Assembly (NCBI RefSeq): GCF_032854445.1
Contig: NC_088295.1
Coordinates: forward strand, 10,217,385 to 10,281,384
DNA length: 64,000 nt
Direction of reading: 5' to 3'
From: Liolophura sinensis
Taxonomy: Eukaryota; Mollusca; Polyplacophora; Chitonida; Chitonidae
Part shown: positions 1-10,735 of the stretch, piece after piece
How the letters are laid out: each line of letters begins with the position of its first letter
How positions within the stretch are numbered: the stretch's first letter is position 1
The notes under the pieces: generated by a model
Databases searched by the model: none
The model's input: the letters and a program-made list of their open reading frames with translations, nothing else
Told to the model about the DNA's origin: nothing
Translations under genes and position numbers: made by a program

Positions 1-60
1 ACCCAGTTGTGTTAACTGTGTGTGTTGATTGAAATGTTTGGTTTTTTTTTTCAATGACAG

Positions 61-3000
61 ACTTTACAGAGATGATGAGAGCCCTAGGATATCATAGACT
101 AATCTCTATGGAAAACTTCCGCACACCAAATTTCCCTCTGGTAGCCGAGGTGTTGAAATGGCTGGTCAAAAGGTAGAGTCTGTCAAGAACACCCGAGTAC
201 ATTTTGATAATATCTATCCATTTCAGCTAAATGTTAATAGGAGTAAAACTAAAAGTTTTCAGTGGTTATTTGTGAACTTTTTTGAACAAGTATTGCAGTT
301 GGTGTACATTGCTGTGTCATCAAGACTAATACATACAGTAGTTGGTCTGTTTTTTAGTGATGTGTAATTTAATGGCCTTCTATATTCACTCATAATTTTT
401 GGTGTATGCCTTGTGATCTGAGAGAATAAAGTTGTTCACAGATATGACCCGAATGCTGACATTCCCACCGATGTGGACACAGAACAAGACAGAGTTCTCT
501 TCATAAAATCTGTGGCACAATTCATGGTGAGCAGTTCTTGATCACCCCTTTGTCAATTCATGGAGAGTATGGTTAGTAGGTCTTTGTCAGGTCTGTGGAA
601 CAATTCATGGTGAATAGTTCTTCATCATGACTTTATCACAATTCATGGAGAGTAGGTCTTTATTAAGTCTGACACAGGTCATGGTGAGTAGTTCTGTAGT
701 CAAGCCTGTGGCACCAATTCCTGGTGAGTGTGATTAGTAGGTTTTTGTCAAGCCCTGTTTGTGGTTCAATTCCTATTTAGCAGGACTGTATCAAATCTTT
801 GTCACAATTCATGGTGAGGAGGTCTGCAGCACAATTCCTAGTGAGTAGGCCTTTATCAGATCTTTGTCACAATTCATGATGAGTAGGTCTGTGGCACAAT
901 TCCTAGTGAGAAGGCCTTTATCAAATCTTTGTCACAATTTGTGTTAAGTAGGTATGTGGCACAGTGCCTGGTGAGAAGGCCTTTATCAGATTGCCACAAT
1001 TCATGGTGTGTAAGTCTGTGGCACAGTGCCTGGTGAGTAGGCCTTTTATCAAATTTTTGTGACAATCAGGTCTTTATCTGATCTTTGTGACAAATGGTGG
1101 GTAAATTTCATTCTTGTGTGGCACAGTTTAGGTCTTGTTTGTAAAATGTTTGTTGAAAAATATTTACAAATTTTTTTAGGAGAGGTATTAATGGAATGTA
1201 CAACCTGCTGTTCAGCCTAGTTATGTGTCATTATTCGTGCACATCCAACACTTTTTCTGCCCAACAGGCTACAAAAGCCAATATTAAGCTGAACACAAAG
1301 AAACTGTACCAGGCTGATGGGTATGCTGTGAAGGAACTTCTCAAGGTGACCTCTGTGCTGTACAATGCCATGAAGACCAATGTGATGGGGTCCCTGGACA
1401 GCCTAGATGATGAGGACAGCACTCCTGTGTCTTTTGATATCTCATCAAGGGTGAACCCTTTGCAGTATACTAACATATTCATTTATATGTGACAATAAGA
1501 TATTCTTCAAAGCTATTACCCTAGCATAATGTACTCATTCATTTTCTTTAATAGTACCTTTTTTTCTTATCAGTAATCTTGCATACTGAAAAAGATGACC
1601 TCTAAGAAAAGATTATAGTGATGGCTCTCTAATTGCCATGCCTTATGATACTGTACCCTTCAGTTAATACCTTCTGCAGTGTGTATTTGTCTTCATATTC
1701 GTTGCAGAGTAAGCTCCCTTTAAGCTTGTGTTCCTAGCATTAAGCTGTCCTTCAATGTAGTGAGTGAGTGAGAGAGAGCTTGGGGTTTAACGTCGTACTC
1801 TTCAATTTAGATAAATATTAGTAATCAAGCATATTTTTGTTTTACTTAGATAATGGAACTCAAAGAAGCGAGACGACTGGCCTCAGAAATTGTTACAAAA
1901 GGGGCAGGCCTATATGACATGTTGGGAAGAGAAGTGGAACTTCGGGTAAGTGAGAAGCCTGCAGACATTTTATTTATTTGATTGGTGTTTCGCACCCTAC
2001 TCAAAAAGCAAACAGGTTTTGATTAAATTTGGTGAGACGCATGTGTGAGAGAGAGTATATTGACGACTTAAGTTATGTTAATTATGTGGTGTGTATTTAT
2101 AACTAACTGGCCTTGTGGTTGTGGAGTTAGTCAGATTCAGACATTATTGCCATTAGTTAGGATTAGACTCTTCATTGCCAGACAAATTCTTTCTCCACAG
2201 TGGTGTTTTAATTTTTTTAAACCAAAGTGGTTCACTCTTAATCAAAACATCTCAAATTGCTAATTGTGAAGTGAACATAACTTTAAATGTACCTCTGTAT
2301 GTCTTTACATCTGTTCTTCGACTGAATGTTGGGGCTTGACCTTCGTCACCTTATGTTTAGTTCTCTTTATTGCACCAAAAGTCGTCCAGCATTTCTAAAA
2401 ACTCTCAACAATTTAAATTGTAATGAATTTATGTGTTTTTAAACTACACTCTCGTAGCTCAACCATAACATTTATGTAAATGCCTTAAATTACCATAAAT
2501 TTCGTCCATGACTAATTTGCTTATTTTTCCTGATTGTAAGGTGCATTAAGCTTTTTTGGATGGTAAAATTATACCCTACTGAAAAAAGTTTCAGTACCAA
2601 AAATTATATTTTGTGACATTTATTTACCTCTTTGCACTTTGCTGGGCGAAAATTTAGATAAATTAAAGTGTCTGTTCATTGGACAAAATAAAAGACCGGT
2701 AGTTTGATTATTGATTTGTTTATTATGAACAGGAGATACGGTCGACAGTCATAGCCAGACCCCTGGAGATTGAGGAGGTGGAGAGAGGGCTGATGGCTTC
2801 ACTAAAGGAAGTGGAGGTAACTTCTGCTTTACCTAGTTGTTAACCAACCTTTTGGGGCATTTGCTCTCTGGAAATTTACATAGAGACAAGAAGTTTTGGA
2901 TTTGTCATTATGATTTTATAAAACTGTGTGGTGATAAAATTTGGGGGTTTGCACATTGCATCGTCAATGTTTTGCTAGAATTCAGCACCAAATAACTGAA

Positions 3001-6000
3001 ATAATATTACCTTTCCTTACACTTGGAGTATCTTTGTGCTGAAAGTTTCATACAGTTTTGGTTTACAAATTTAGTAAGTGTTTTATGCATGAGTTTTCTT
3101 GACAAACAAAATTTATAACTTTAAAAATCCATGGTTTTTAGTATGTCATTTAACACCGTTGAAATTGTTTTCAGAATGAAATTCAGAAGACCATGAATAT
3201 GCTGGATAATGTAGCCTCTGATGAAGTCAACTTGGATGCCAAAATAGATAAGAAGAACAACGAGTTGGAAAGAAATCAGAAGCGATTGCAAACACTTCAA
3301 AGTGTCAGGTAGCAATTTATGTTACAGTTGATCTTACTAACAGACAGACAGCTTTTTTAAGCTCTTGGGAATGAAACTGGTATATTTATATGCAGGTAAT
3401 TATGTTATTTTATATTATTTGAAGATGGACTTAACGTTAAAAAGTGCGATGTTACCCATAGTTAATGAGTTTCCATCTTTTTATATGCCATGGTAAACAA
3501 ATTTTAACTAACAAGAGGTACTTGTATTTCTAAGACACTGGCAGATTATGTATGTGATGTACTGACAGCTGTAAATATGCGCTGCTGATATAATTCTATT
3601 TTTCTGGCATTTATATAGACAGGCTGTGATATGTATGTTTTAGGCCTGCCTACATGGATGAATATGAAAAGTTAGAGGTGGATTTACAGAAACTCTATGA
3701 GATTTACCTGATAAAGTTTAGAAACTTGGCTTACCTGGAACATCAGTTGGAGGATTATCACAGATCAGAACAGGATAAACTAGAGGTAAGTTTTGTTTTG
3801 TGATAAAAGACAGTATAGATACATGCTGTTTTCTTATGGACTGTAGGTGTTTTGAAATGTGAGTAAATCATGGCATATTCACCGTATCCATTGTTTGTAA
3901 AGAAAAAAATCACAGGTGTTTCTCAATTTCTTAATATATTTCTGTCAAGTTGTGAACTTACAAACTGATGTTTTTATAGATAAATGTTTATCCTTAGCGT
4001 GATTTGCAAGTACTGATGCATGGACCACCATGAAGCTGCGTTCACACCATGGCATTTGGCCTAAAAACTCGTTGGAATTGACAAATGGAATGAATATTGG
4101 CAAAAGTCTATTTCGTGAGCTGTGTTCAGATGAGATCTGTTGAATGCTACAATTATGTGAAATAGAACATGTTCTGTTTTCAGACTTCACTTGATAATGG
4201 CATAATGTGAATGTGGCTCTTCTTATATTCCAATGTCTTCTGTCAAACAGGAAACTGAAGCAGCTCTAAAATTAATGGCTGATAAGCTGAAGATGGAAGA
4301 AAATAAGTCACAAGAAGATCAAATAGACTTTGACGATGAATTTGGAGGTATGACAATAAAATCATGATTAAACAATAGACATTTCATTTTTTTCTATACT
4401 TTTTTCATGAAAGGAATAGTATGCTATATCCGTAACTGTTTCTTTTTTTTTTATTGCTGCATATGAACTCTTTGAGGCTGTTCAGTAATTAGCATAATGG
4501 CAAACCTGGCAAATAGACAGGTACATGCTGTGCATTCAAGGTGCTGTGTTAGATAGATATTCTAAAGAACATACATTTTCATCCATAATTAAGTTTCACT
4601 TGATTGTGATAGTTCTGTTTAACTTAGAAATGTGCTTTGAGGTTTATTTGAAAGGTAAGATGATATAATAGCATGAAAAGTAATATTTTGTGACACTGAT
4701 ATGCGTCAAAAATATGCACTTTTCAGGGCAAAATTTTAGGTCATTTATGGCAGTTATACATTGCAATGATGTTATGTTATGTTGTGTCACAGGACTTGTA
4801 GCTGAGGATGATGATGATGGAGCATCAGAGTCAGAAGAAGAGCGTATACCACGCCGACGAGACCGACCCATCCACCATCGTACACGGCCCGAAAGTAAGT
4901 GGAAAATATCCTAAAGACTCACAGATTGTTATCTGTGGAAGCAGCGTTGGAAGTTTCCATTCATGCCAGTTTCTGAATCATGTCTAATCTTCACAAGCCA
5001 TTTCATTTGTAAAGATGTCAAGAGGCAATATTATAACAAAATAGGAGTATGTTGTTCAGTGATTTTATAATACAGTGCAATTTGTGCATTGTGATCATTG
5101 CTTTCTTGGAGTGACATGACATACACAATGCTTTAATGTTTATGGTGAATGTTTCCTTGCAGTGACTGGGATGGTGGGACGAGACAAACCAAGAGTGGTT
5201 GGTTCCATGACAGCTGGGCTCAGCGATGATGATGATGTAAGTTTTTGTCTTATTTATAAATGAGGTTGTGTAATATTCAGATGAACGTATTTTTTGCTTG
5301 GTGAAATCACCTCTGATCATGCAAGTCCACATATTTTTCAGTTTGTACACATTACTGAAATTATCGCTGTGCTTTGCTGTGAAATATTTACGTTGCATCC
5401 AGTGAAGATTGCATCACATCCTCAATAATGTTAAAATGAAAGAAAGAGTTTAGGTATATCCATTTCCATATAAAATGGGTGTACAAAATATCTGGTAGTG
5501 TATCTTCAGTTGATCAAAAATAAGAGCATAGGTCAAGTAAATGCATTTCTGAAAACCTCTACTATCTGTATAAAACACAAGGGTTATTCTTTTCTTCTTA
5601 TTTTTTTTTTTTTTAAACAAAAACTTCAAGCTCTTGAGAGTTTATAAAGGGCTTTGAAAAGCTTGGAATTTGAAAGAAACTTTGCCAGGGTTTGAAATCT
5701 TGGAAAGCCAGGGATTTTGGTAATTGGGACTGGATATTGAGACGACATAAGCGACATGGGCTGAAATTGTTTTATAGTGTTCTGCTTTGTGTATGTGAAA
5801 GACAGAGTTAAGGACATTTGTAATGCTTTATTTGTGTAAGTATGGAATATTTATTCCAAGTAGCCTGAAAACCCTGATTGCATGTTAAGCTAAGGTATCA
5901 AACAATACTTGTATAAAGACAATTTGGTCTACAACGAAGAGTGACAATGGGAAAACTCTTTTAAATGTTCAAGGAGAGCGGAAGCGATGAGTCTGGCTCA

Positions 6001-6138
6001 GACATTGGCCTGGATGATAATGACTTAGACGTTGAGGATGATGGTGGCAGTGATGAAGAAGTGGAGATGACACACAACATCCATGGACGACCACCTCCAC
6101 GACGCAGTGATCTGGATGACAGCGACAATGACTTCTGA
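61..6138 (+). CDS. CLUAP1: Clusterin-associated protein 1 homologue (IFT38), 5'-partial
   Basis: IFT-B subunit needed for intraflagellar transport and cilium assembly; it acts in the cilium and basal body. Eleven exons read without interruption: 61-172, 442-526, 1268-1450, 1850-1945, 2733-2816, 3175-3308, 3644-3785, 4251-4347, 4793-4894, 5163-5236 and 5974-6138 (TGA). All junctions are GT-AG and phases agree, giving about 424 visible residues against 413 in human. The first codon is split, so a short first exon (human begins MSFRDLRNF) lies upstream of the window. Diagnostic stretches are [52 protein letters not shown] and the C-terminal DDSDNDF. The N-terminal part is the calponin-homology-like domain of the family, the middle (from about exon 5) is coiled coil, and the tail is acidic and Ser/Asp-rich. 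Family identity is certain by recalled similarity; regulation is not visible because the promoter is outside. Confidence 0.95.
527..1095 (+). repeat. Degenerate minisatellite in CLUAP1 intron, built on the exon's splice donor
   Basis: Immediately after the exon ending in 442-526, about 570 bases consist of imperfect copies of 'CACAATTCATGGTGAGTAG' alternating with 'GTCTGTGGCACAATTCCTAG' and 'GCCTTTATCAGATCTTTGTC'. The exon itself ends CTGTGGCACAATTCATG followed by GTGAGCAG, so the repeat unit is a copy of the exon end plus its 5' splice site. Units are roughly 30-65 bases and differ by substitutions and small gaps. Confidence 0.85.
1761..1809 (-). mobile_element. SINE family B, 3'-tail fragment
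   Basis: A short piece matching the 3' end of the second SINE family in reverse: a GTGAGTGAGTGAG start followed by GCTTGGGGTTTAACGTCGTA. It lies in a CLUAP1 intron about 40 bases upstream of the exon at 1850. The same tail is seen in the larger copy at 20291. Confidence 0.7.
1965..2010 (-). mobile_element. SINE family A, 3'-tail fragment
   Basis: TTTATTTATTTGATTGGTGT followed by a diverged CGCACCCTACTCAA matches the (AAAT)n tail end of the tRNA-derived SINE family seen whole at 22111-22381. It lies in a CLUAP1 intron, just after the exon ending at 1945. Confidence 0.65.
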
Positions 6139-6674
6139 GCCACAGACATTTTATCATCAGGGAATTCCACATACCTGATACAATAATTGTATATACGTTA
6201 TACCTTCAAAATTTCTACATTCCGTCCAATAGAAGTATATGAGTATACAGCACTCAGCTTTCCTGGATCTCTGCCATATGTTTCTGCATCAATTAATCAA
6301 GCTCATTTAATTTTCTTCAGATTAGGTTGTCCAGTATTCAATCAGCTGTTCCCTTTGAATGTTTCAAATGGGTCGCTGTTTTTCAGAAATGTAGTTACAA
6401 TACAGTTTGTTACTTGCATGTCATTACAGGACATGCTGAATATGTAAATTGTTTCATTTCAAATATTTGTTGATGTTCAGTAGGGTTAATTACATCTATT
6501 TTACACCTTTGTATCAAACATTTGTGTAGAGATCTGTATGCTAAAATAATGTCATCTGTGTCTCATATTCTGTAATATAAAAGAATATACTTCATTGATT
6601 TTGCCTTTGGCGTTATTTTCTGATACAATCTCTCGTAAATTTTGCTGCCATTTTTTTTGGCCAACTCCTTTAGG

Positions 6675-6680
6675 AATAAA
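6675..6680 (+). other. Candidate polyadenylation signal for CLUAP1
   Basis: AATAAA about 540 bases after the CLUAP1 stop codon, the first canonical signal in the AT-rich 3' flank. A weaker AATATAAA-like site lies near 6573. Use of either is inferred. Confidence 0.5.
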
Positions 6681-7161
6681 GCTAATATTATTTATTAGGA
6701 CTTGAAATGTGGATTAAATGCAAGACCAATCCAGTCCGTCCCATTCACCAGGGTCAAAGTTGATAACTGGTGAATGGCATTAGTTAGAAATATTACCAGC
6801 TGAGCAAGCAAGGGAGCAATGATATATCAAAGTGTTTGTTTCACTTAATAACCAGGAGTGCAACAGGACCGTATTCTACATTAGTGTCCTGTGAGAACTA
6901 CGAAGCTTTTTTGTGGAAAGAGACAGGCGTGACTGAAAAGGTGTTGATCATAGTAATCCAAGTTACACGTTACAAAGATGAGAAAATCGTCTAGCACGGA
7001 AATGATAATAAAACGAGCTCAGTAGAATTTTTACTTAATTGATTCCCCAGGTAAAGCATGTCTTAGTTACGTGTGCAAGGATGATGCCTTTCTTAAAAAC
7101 GCATCATCACGGATTTGTTGGTCTACTACGTAAGAGTTATCTTTCCCTGAATGCCCTTTCT

Positions 7162-7292
7162 CCACTAGAGGGCGCACCCGCTGTAAAGCATTGATTGGTT
7201 GAAGCCCTTAGTAGGCGGAGATTGTGCTCCTCGTGGTATAAAACGATCAGCGGTCCGCTGATCGGCCTTGATTCTCTTGATTTGTAAACGGT
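7162..7292 (+). promoter_or_regulatory. Promoter-like block: CTCF-type motif, CCAAT, TATA, palindrome, splice donor
   Basis: In order: CCACTAGAGGGCGC (7162-7175), a close match to the animal CTCF core; ATTGG, an inverted CCAAT box (7192-7196); TATAAAA (7237-7243); a 9-bp inverted repeat GATCAGCGGTCCGCTGATC (7245-7263) where initiation would be expected; and a consensus splice donor ACG|GTGAGT with GT at 7291-7292. No start codon lies between TATA and donor, so this could be a non-coding first exon. The nearest downstream plus-strand gene is SHMT, 8.6 kb away. Motifs are seen directly; promoter function is inference. Confidence 0.5.
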
Positions 7293-8737
7293 GAGTGTTG
7301 ATTGAGGTGACAGTGTGAAAAACGTGTTTATCTGTAAAATAGGTCAACGTAATCACATACCATTTTGGTAAATTAGTAGTATAGGGTCACGTATAGCTGC
7401 AAGGACCTATCTAGTCTAATAATAAATAATGTAACATTGCAGTGGTCGAAAGCACATGATTCTTTGGATTTACTGAAAATCGGAAGTAAATGGCGGGAAA
7501 TTAAACCTAAAGGCTGTGAACAGGGATTAATATAACTGTTACACTAGTTCAAGGTCTGAACAATCTCCACACTACAATGTCAGTCCATCTTAAATAAGGT
7601 GGACCAAGTAATGATTGGATCTCTGTACATAGTGGCCATATGGAATGCACTAAATTCTGTTTACTAGCGAAATATACCAGTGCTTGAGTGAGAATGAGTG
7701 ACGCTTAGTGAGACGGAAATTAGAAATGGTCCTGTTCTGGTACATACAGTATAATCTGGACCCCCAGATTCTTCAGAGCAGTAATGTACTTCACCTACTA
7801 GTTTTATACCTCTGACTTGAGACAGGGTCCTATCTCCATGTCCTTATTCCTGTGCAAAAATTACCTACATCACAACAACAACGGCATGTGTCCAGGATAT
7901 CGCCCAAAAAGTCATAAATTTGGTACAGGAGTAAAGCCAGATAGTTGTGGAATCAGTCCCAGTGAGCCTTTTCTTCTGTCATGCTGTTTTAAGCTGATGT
8001 CTTGGACTGGCAAAATCATAGCCATGAAACACTGTAAACACTCTATTGTATAGACCTACTTATACCTACGTCCATCCAAATATACAAGTAGGAGAGTTCT
8101 ATTCTACAGCTGTCGTAGACAAGCTCATCATCTAGATATCAGGCACAGGCGCTCGAAACCAGTCTGTAAACCCTATATCAGTGGAATCCACGTGCCATCT
8201 TGCTTAGACAAAAAATTTGTCTCTATTCAGGTTATCTCCCTTTAGAAGTGAGATAATCAATAGGGATATATATAGTAGAGTAAGAGTGTGCGTGGTCACC
8301 ACCGATGTCTTATGGGCCCAGATGCACATGTGAGTGACACTGGGACAAAATACAACTGATTTGGAAATACTAACAGTGGATTCGAGAAGATAATATCTCC
8401 ATGTAGGGAAAAGTTTGAAGGTAAAGGTTTTACAGGCCTTTATTTTTGTAGTTCTTTACCAGAATCTAAACAGATTCCCGTACATGAAGGTTTGTTTTGC
8501 GTGAATCCACCAAAATCTAGGTCATATCCAATACCACATAGTATGCAGTTACTCCCAAGTTTTTATATGCGGTGTATAAAATCAAACGGCTGGGTGACAT
8601 AAATATCACTATACAGGGATAGAAATAAGCCCCACAAATCTAAAGGGTAGTAGGCCAGTTAACTTGGAAATCAGTTGGCCATTACCAATTTTTTTAAAGC
8701 CCTTCATGATATACAAAAGCACCACGCCAATAAAGTT
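7293..8737. other. Intergenic, no gene recognised
   Basis: AT-rich sequence with short random open frames only. A stretch near 7859-7890 (CACAACAACAACGGCATG) resembles one arm of the inverted repeat at 10587-10735. No coding, RNA or mobile element signal was otherwise seen. Confidence 0.5.
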
Positions 8738-8948
8738 GTATTTATTTATTTGATTGGTGTTTTACGCCGTACTCACGAATATTTCACTTATGCGACGGCA
8801 GCCAGCATTATGGTGGGCGGGCAGAGCCCGGGGAAACCCACAACCATCCGCACTTTGCTGGCAGCTTGAGCTGGACTTGAACTCACAGCGACCACATTGG
8901 TGAGAGGCTCCAGGGTCATTAGGCTGCACTAACCAAGTGAGCCACGAA
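8738..8948 (-). mobile_element. tRNA-derived SINE, family A
   Basis: On the minus strand this reads from a tRNA-like head (GTGGCTCACTTGGTTAG-type A box and a GAGTTCAAGTCC B box) through a body to a tail ending CACCAATCAAATAAATAAA. The body is shortened near CAGCAAAGTGCGGATGG relative to the copy at 22111-22381. SINEs have no protein and depend on a LINE for copying. Short open frames here are artefacts. Confidence 0.85.
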
Positions 8949-10586
8949 TAAAATATTAACATTGTAGGTTGATCTGATATACATAGCGTATTATTATTAT
9001 ATTGGTTCAAAGAATTACTGGTTACTGATGACATGAACATTTTTTTTTTTTGTAAGAAGTTCAGGTACTAGAGGTTTGTAACCAAGAAATCAACTGAACT
9101 TTTAATATGTTAAGATGTTGGGGCCCAGCGATCCTTGCATAGGCCCAATTAGTGAAATATAAACCATCCTTAGACCAAAGCTTTCAACAACAGAAGTCTG
9201 CTGTAACTGATGGAGTTGCTGACATTTGTAATGGATTTGCTAGATTGCTGTGACATTTGACAGTAACATGTCACAATAAAATCTTTCCTTTAATTCCAAA
9301 ATACCAGTGCGGTGCGATCACATTTACAAGCAAACTGTTTAAAGGCGTCCCAATTCCGTTGTTTCATCGCTGCATAATAGCAAACAAAATATTTTACAAA
9401 AATGTATTCAGGCACCCTTTTCCATTGCTCCATGTTCATTTCAGTGCAGTCTTCTCATTATTTTTGGGTATGTTTCAGTTTTAATTGTCCTCTGTAGATG
9501 GTCAGAACCGCTACCACTGCTTTGGCTATCTAACAGTCATTGCATTGTTGTACACAGGTGGCATTTCCAACAATTTATTAGAAGCTCACTCATTGGTCCA
9601 CAGGAGAGACATAGTCAGTGGGATAGTCTGAGTCATAGCAACATTCACTAGAAACCAACCCATGTTGTCATCTATTTACTGTTGTCATCTATTTACTGTT
9701 GTCATCTATTTACTATTGTCATCTTTTACTGGCATGCCAAAGATTGGTCAAATTAAAGACCAATGAACTCCCTCTTTCTTTTCCCACCACACCCTAATTT
9801 GCCAGAGTTTGTGTACACATTTATAGCCCTTATTTTCCCTCCCTGCTGTTAAAATTTATCTTGGCCCGCCAGACTTTTTTTTCTTAACTCTTTCCAGCTC
9901 AACAAAGATTTAACTATCAGCAGGCCAGCAGTTATTTCAACCCTTGATGTATTGCATTATTTGTCAGTTAGTTTATGCTAAAGAATTTGCTGGCAATGTA
10001 GGCTAAAATCAACAGTTAGGCAATTCATTTCAAAATTTCAAACTTTGTTTACAGTTTATTTTGATCTCTGTTCGTCAGTATACAGGTTCTATTATTTGTA
10101 TGTTTTTTGAAAGTTATCATGGCAAACAGCACCACCACCTATTCGAAATAAGGTGTAATAAAAGTCAAACCGTACATTATGGCGGTGTTCATGGCAGTAT
10201 ATCCACATATTCAGTGGAGTCCAAGCATATTAATTTACGGGAGCCCTGGCGTGAATTGAATTTCCGAAATCCCGTTGAAAGTAAAGCCCTGCTGTAATTC
10301 TTGAATTTCAGAGACACTGGGTGCTTGCGGCCGACCAGTGTCGTTCATACCTTTACTTCACATATACATGTAGGAGGCTGGTATATGGCATATATAGAGT
10401 TTAAGGACTGGTTTCGAGCACCTGTGGTCACAGGTGTGTTTTTATGGTCAGACTTGGCCATGGGTACAGTGCTGAGGCAACAGCTCTCCAATATTGTAGT
10501 GGGAGATCAGAAGTACAGTCAGTCTTACACAACATCCATGTGTACATGGATCATATCACCGAGTTACATTATTTATTCCTTTTCAT
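8949..10586. other. Intergenic, short 17-bp repeat only
   Basis: Mostly featureless AT-rich DNA. A small tandem repeat lies at about 9665-9727: four imperfect copies of TGTTGTCATCTATTTAC. No gene is supported. Confidence 0.5.
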
Positions 10587-10735
10587 AAACCACCTACCTC
10601 TCAACAACAACAGCAGGATACCTCTTCAAACACCATTAACTTGGTACCAATGTAAAGCCAAAGAGCCAACTGCCCAATCATGATGAACCGCGGTTGTTTG
10701 TGAGCCCATGCTGTTGTTGTTAGAAGGTGGTGTAT
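10587..10735. repeat. Inverted repeat (hairpin) with arms of about 27 bases
   Basis: The left arm, ACCACCTACCTCTCAACAAC continuing into AACAGCA, pairs with the right arm, TGCTGTTGTTGTTAGAAGGT continuing into GGTGT, with a few mismatches across an interior of about 95 bases. It could be a small non-autonomous element or a hairpin. No target-site duplication was confirmed by eye. Confidence 0.55.

Noticed and set aside
10061-10683. Overlapping open frames as a small gene
   Set aside because: There is no recognisable family, no supporting splice signals, and overlap with an inverted repeat.
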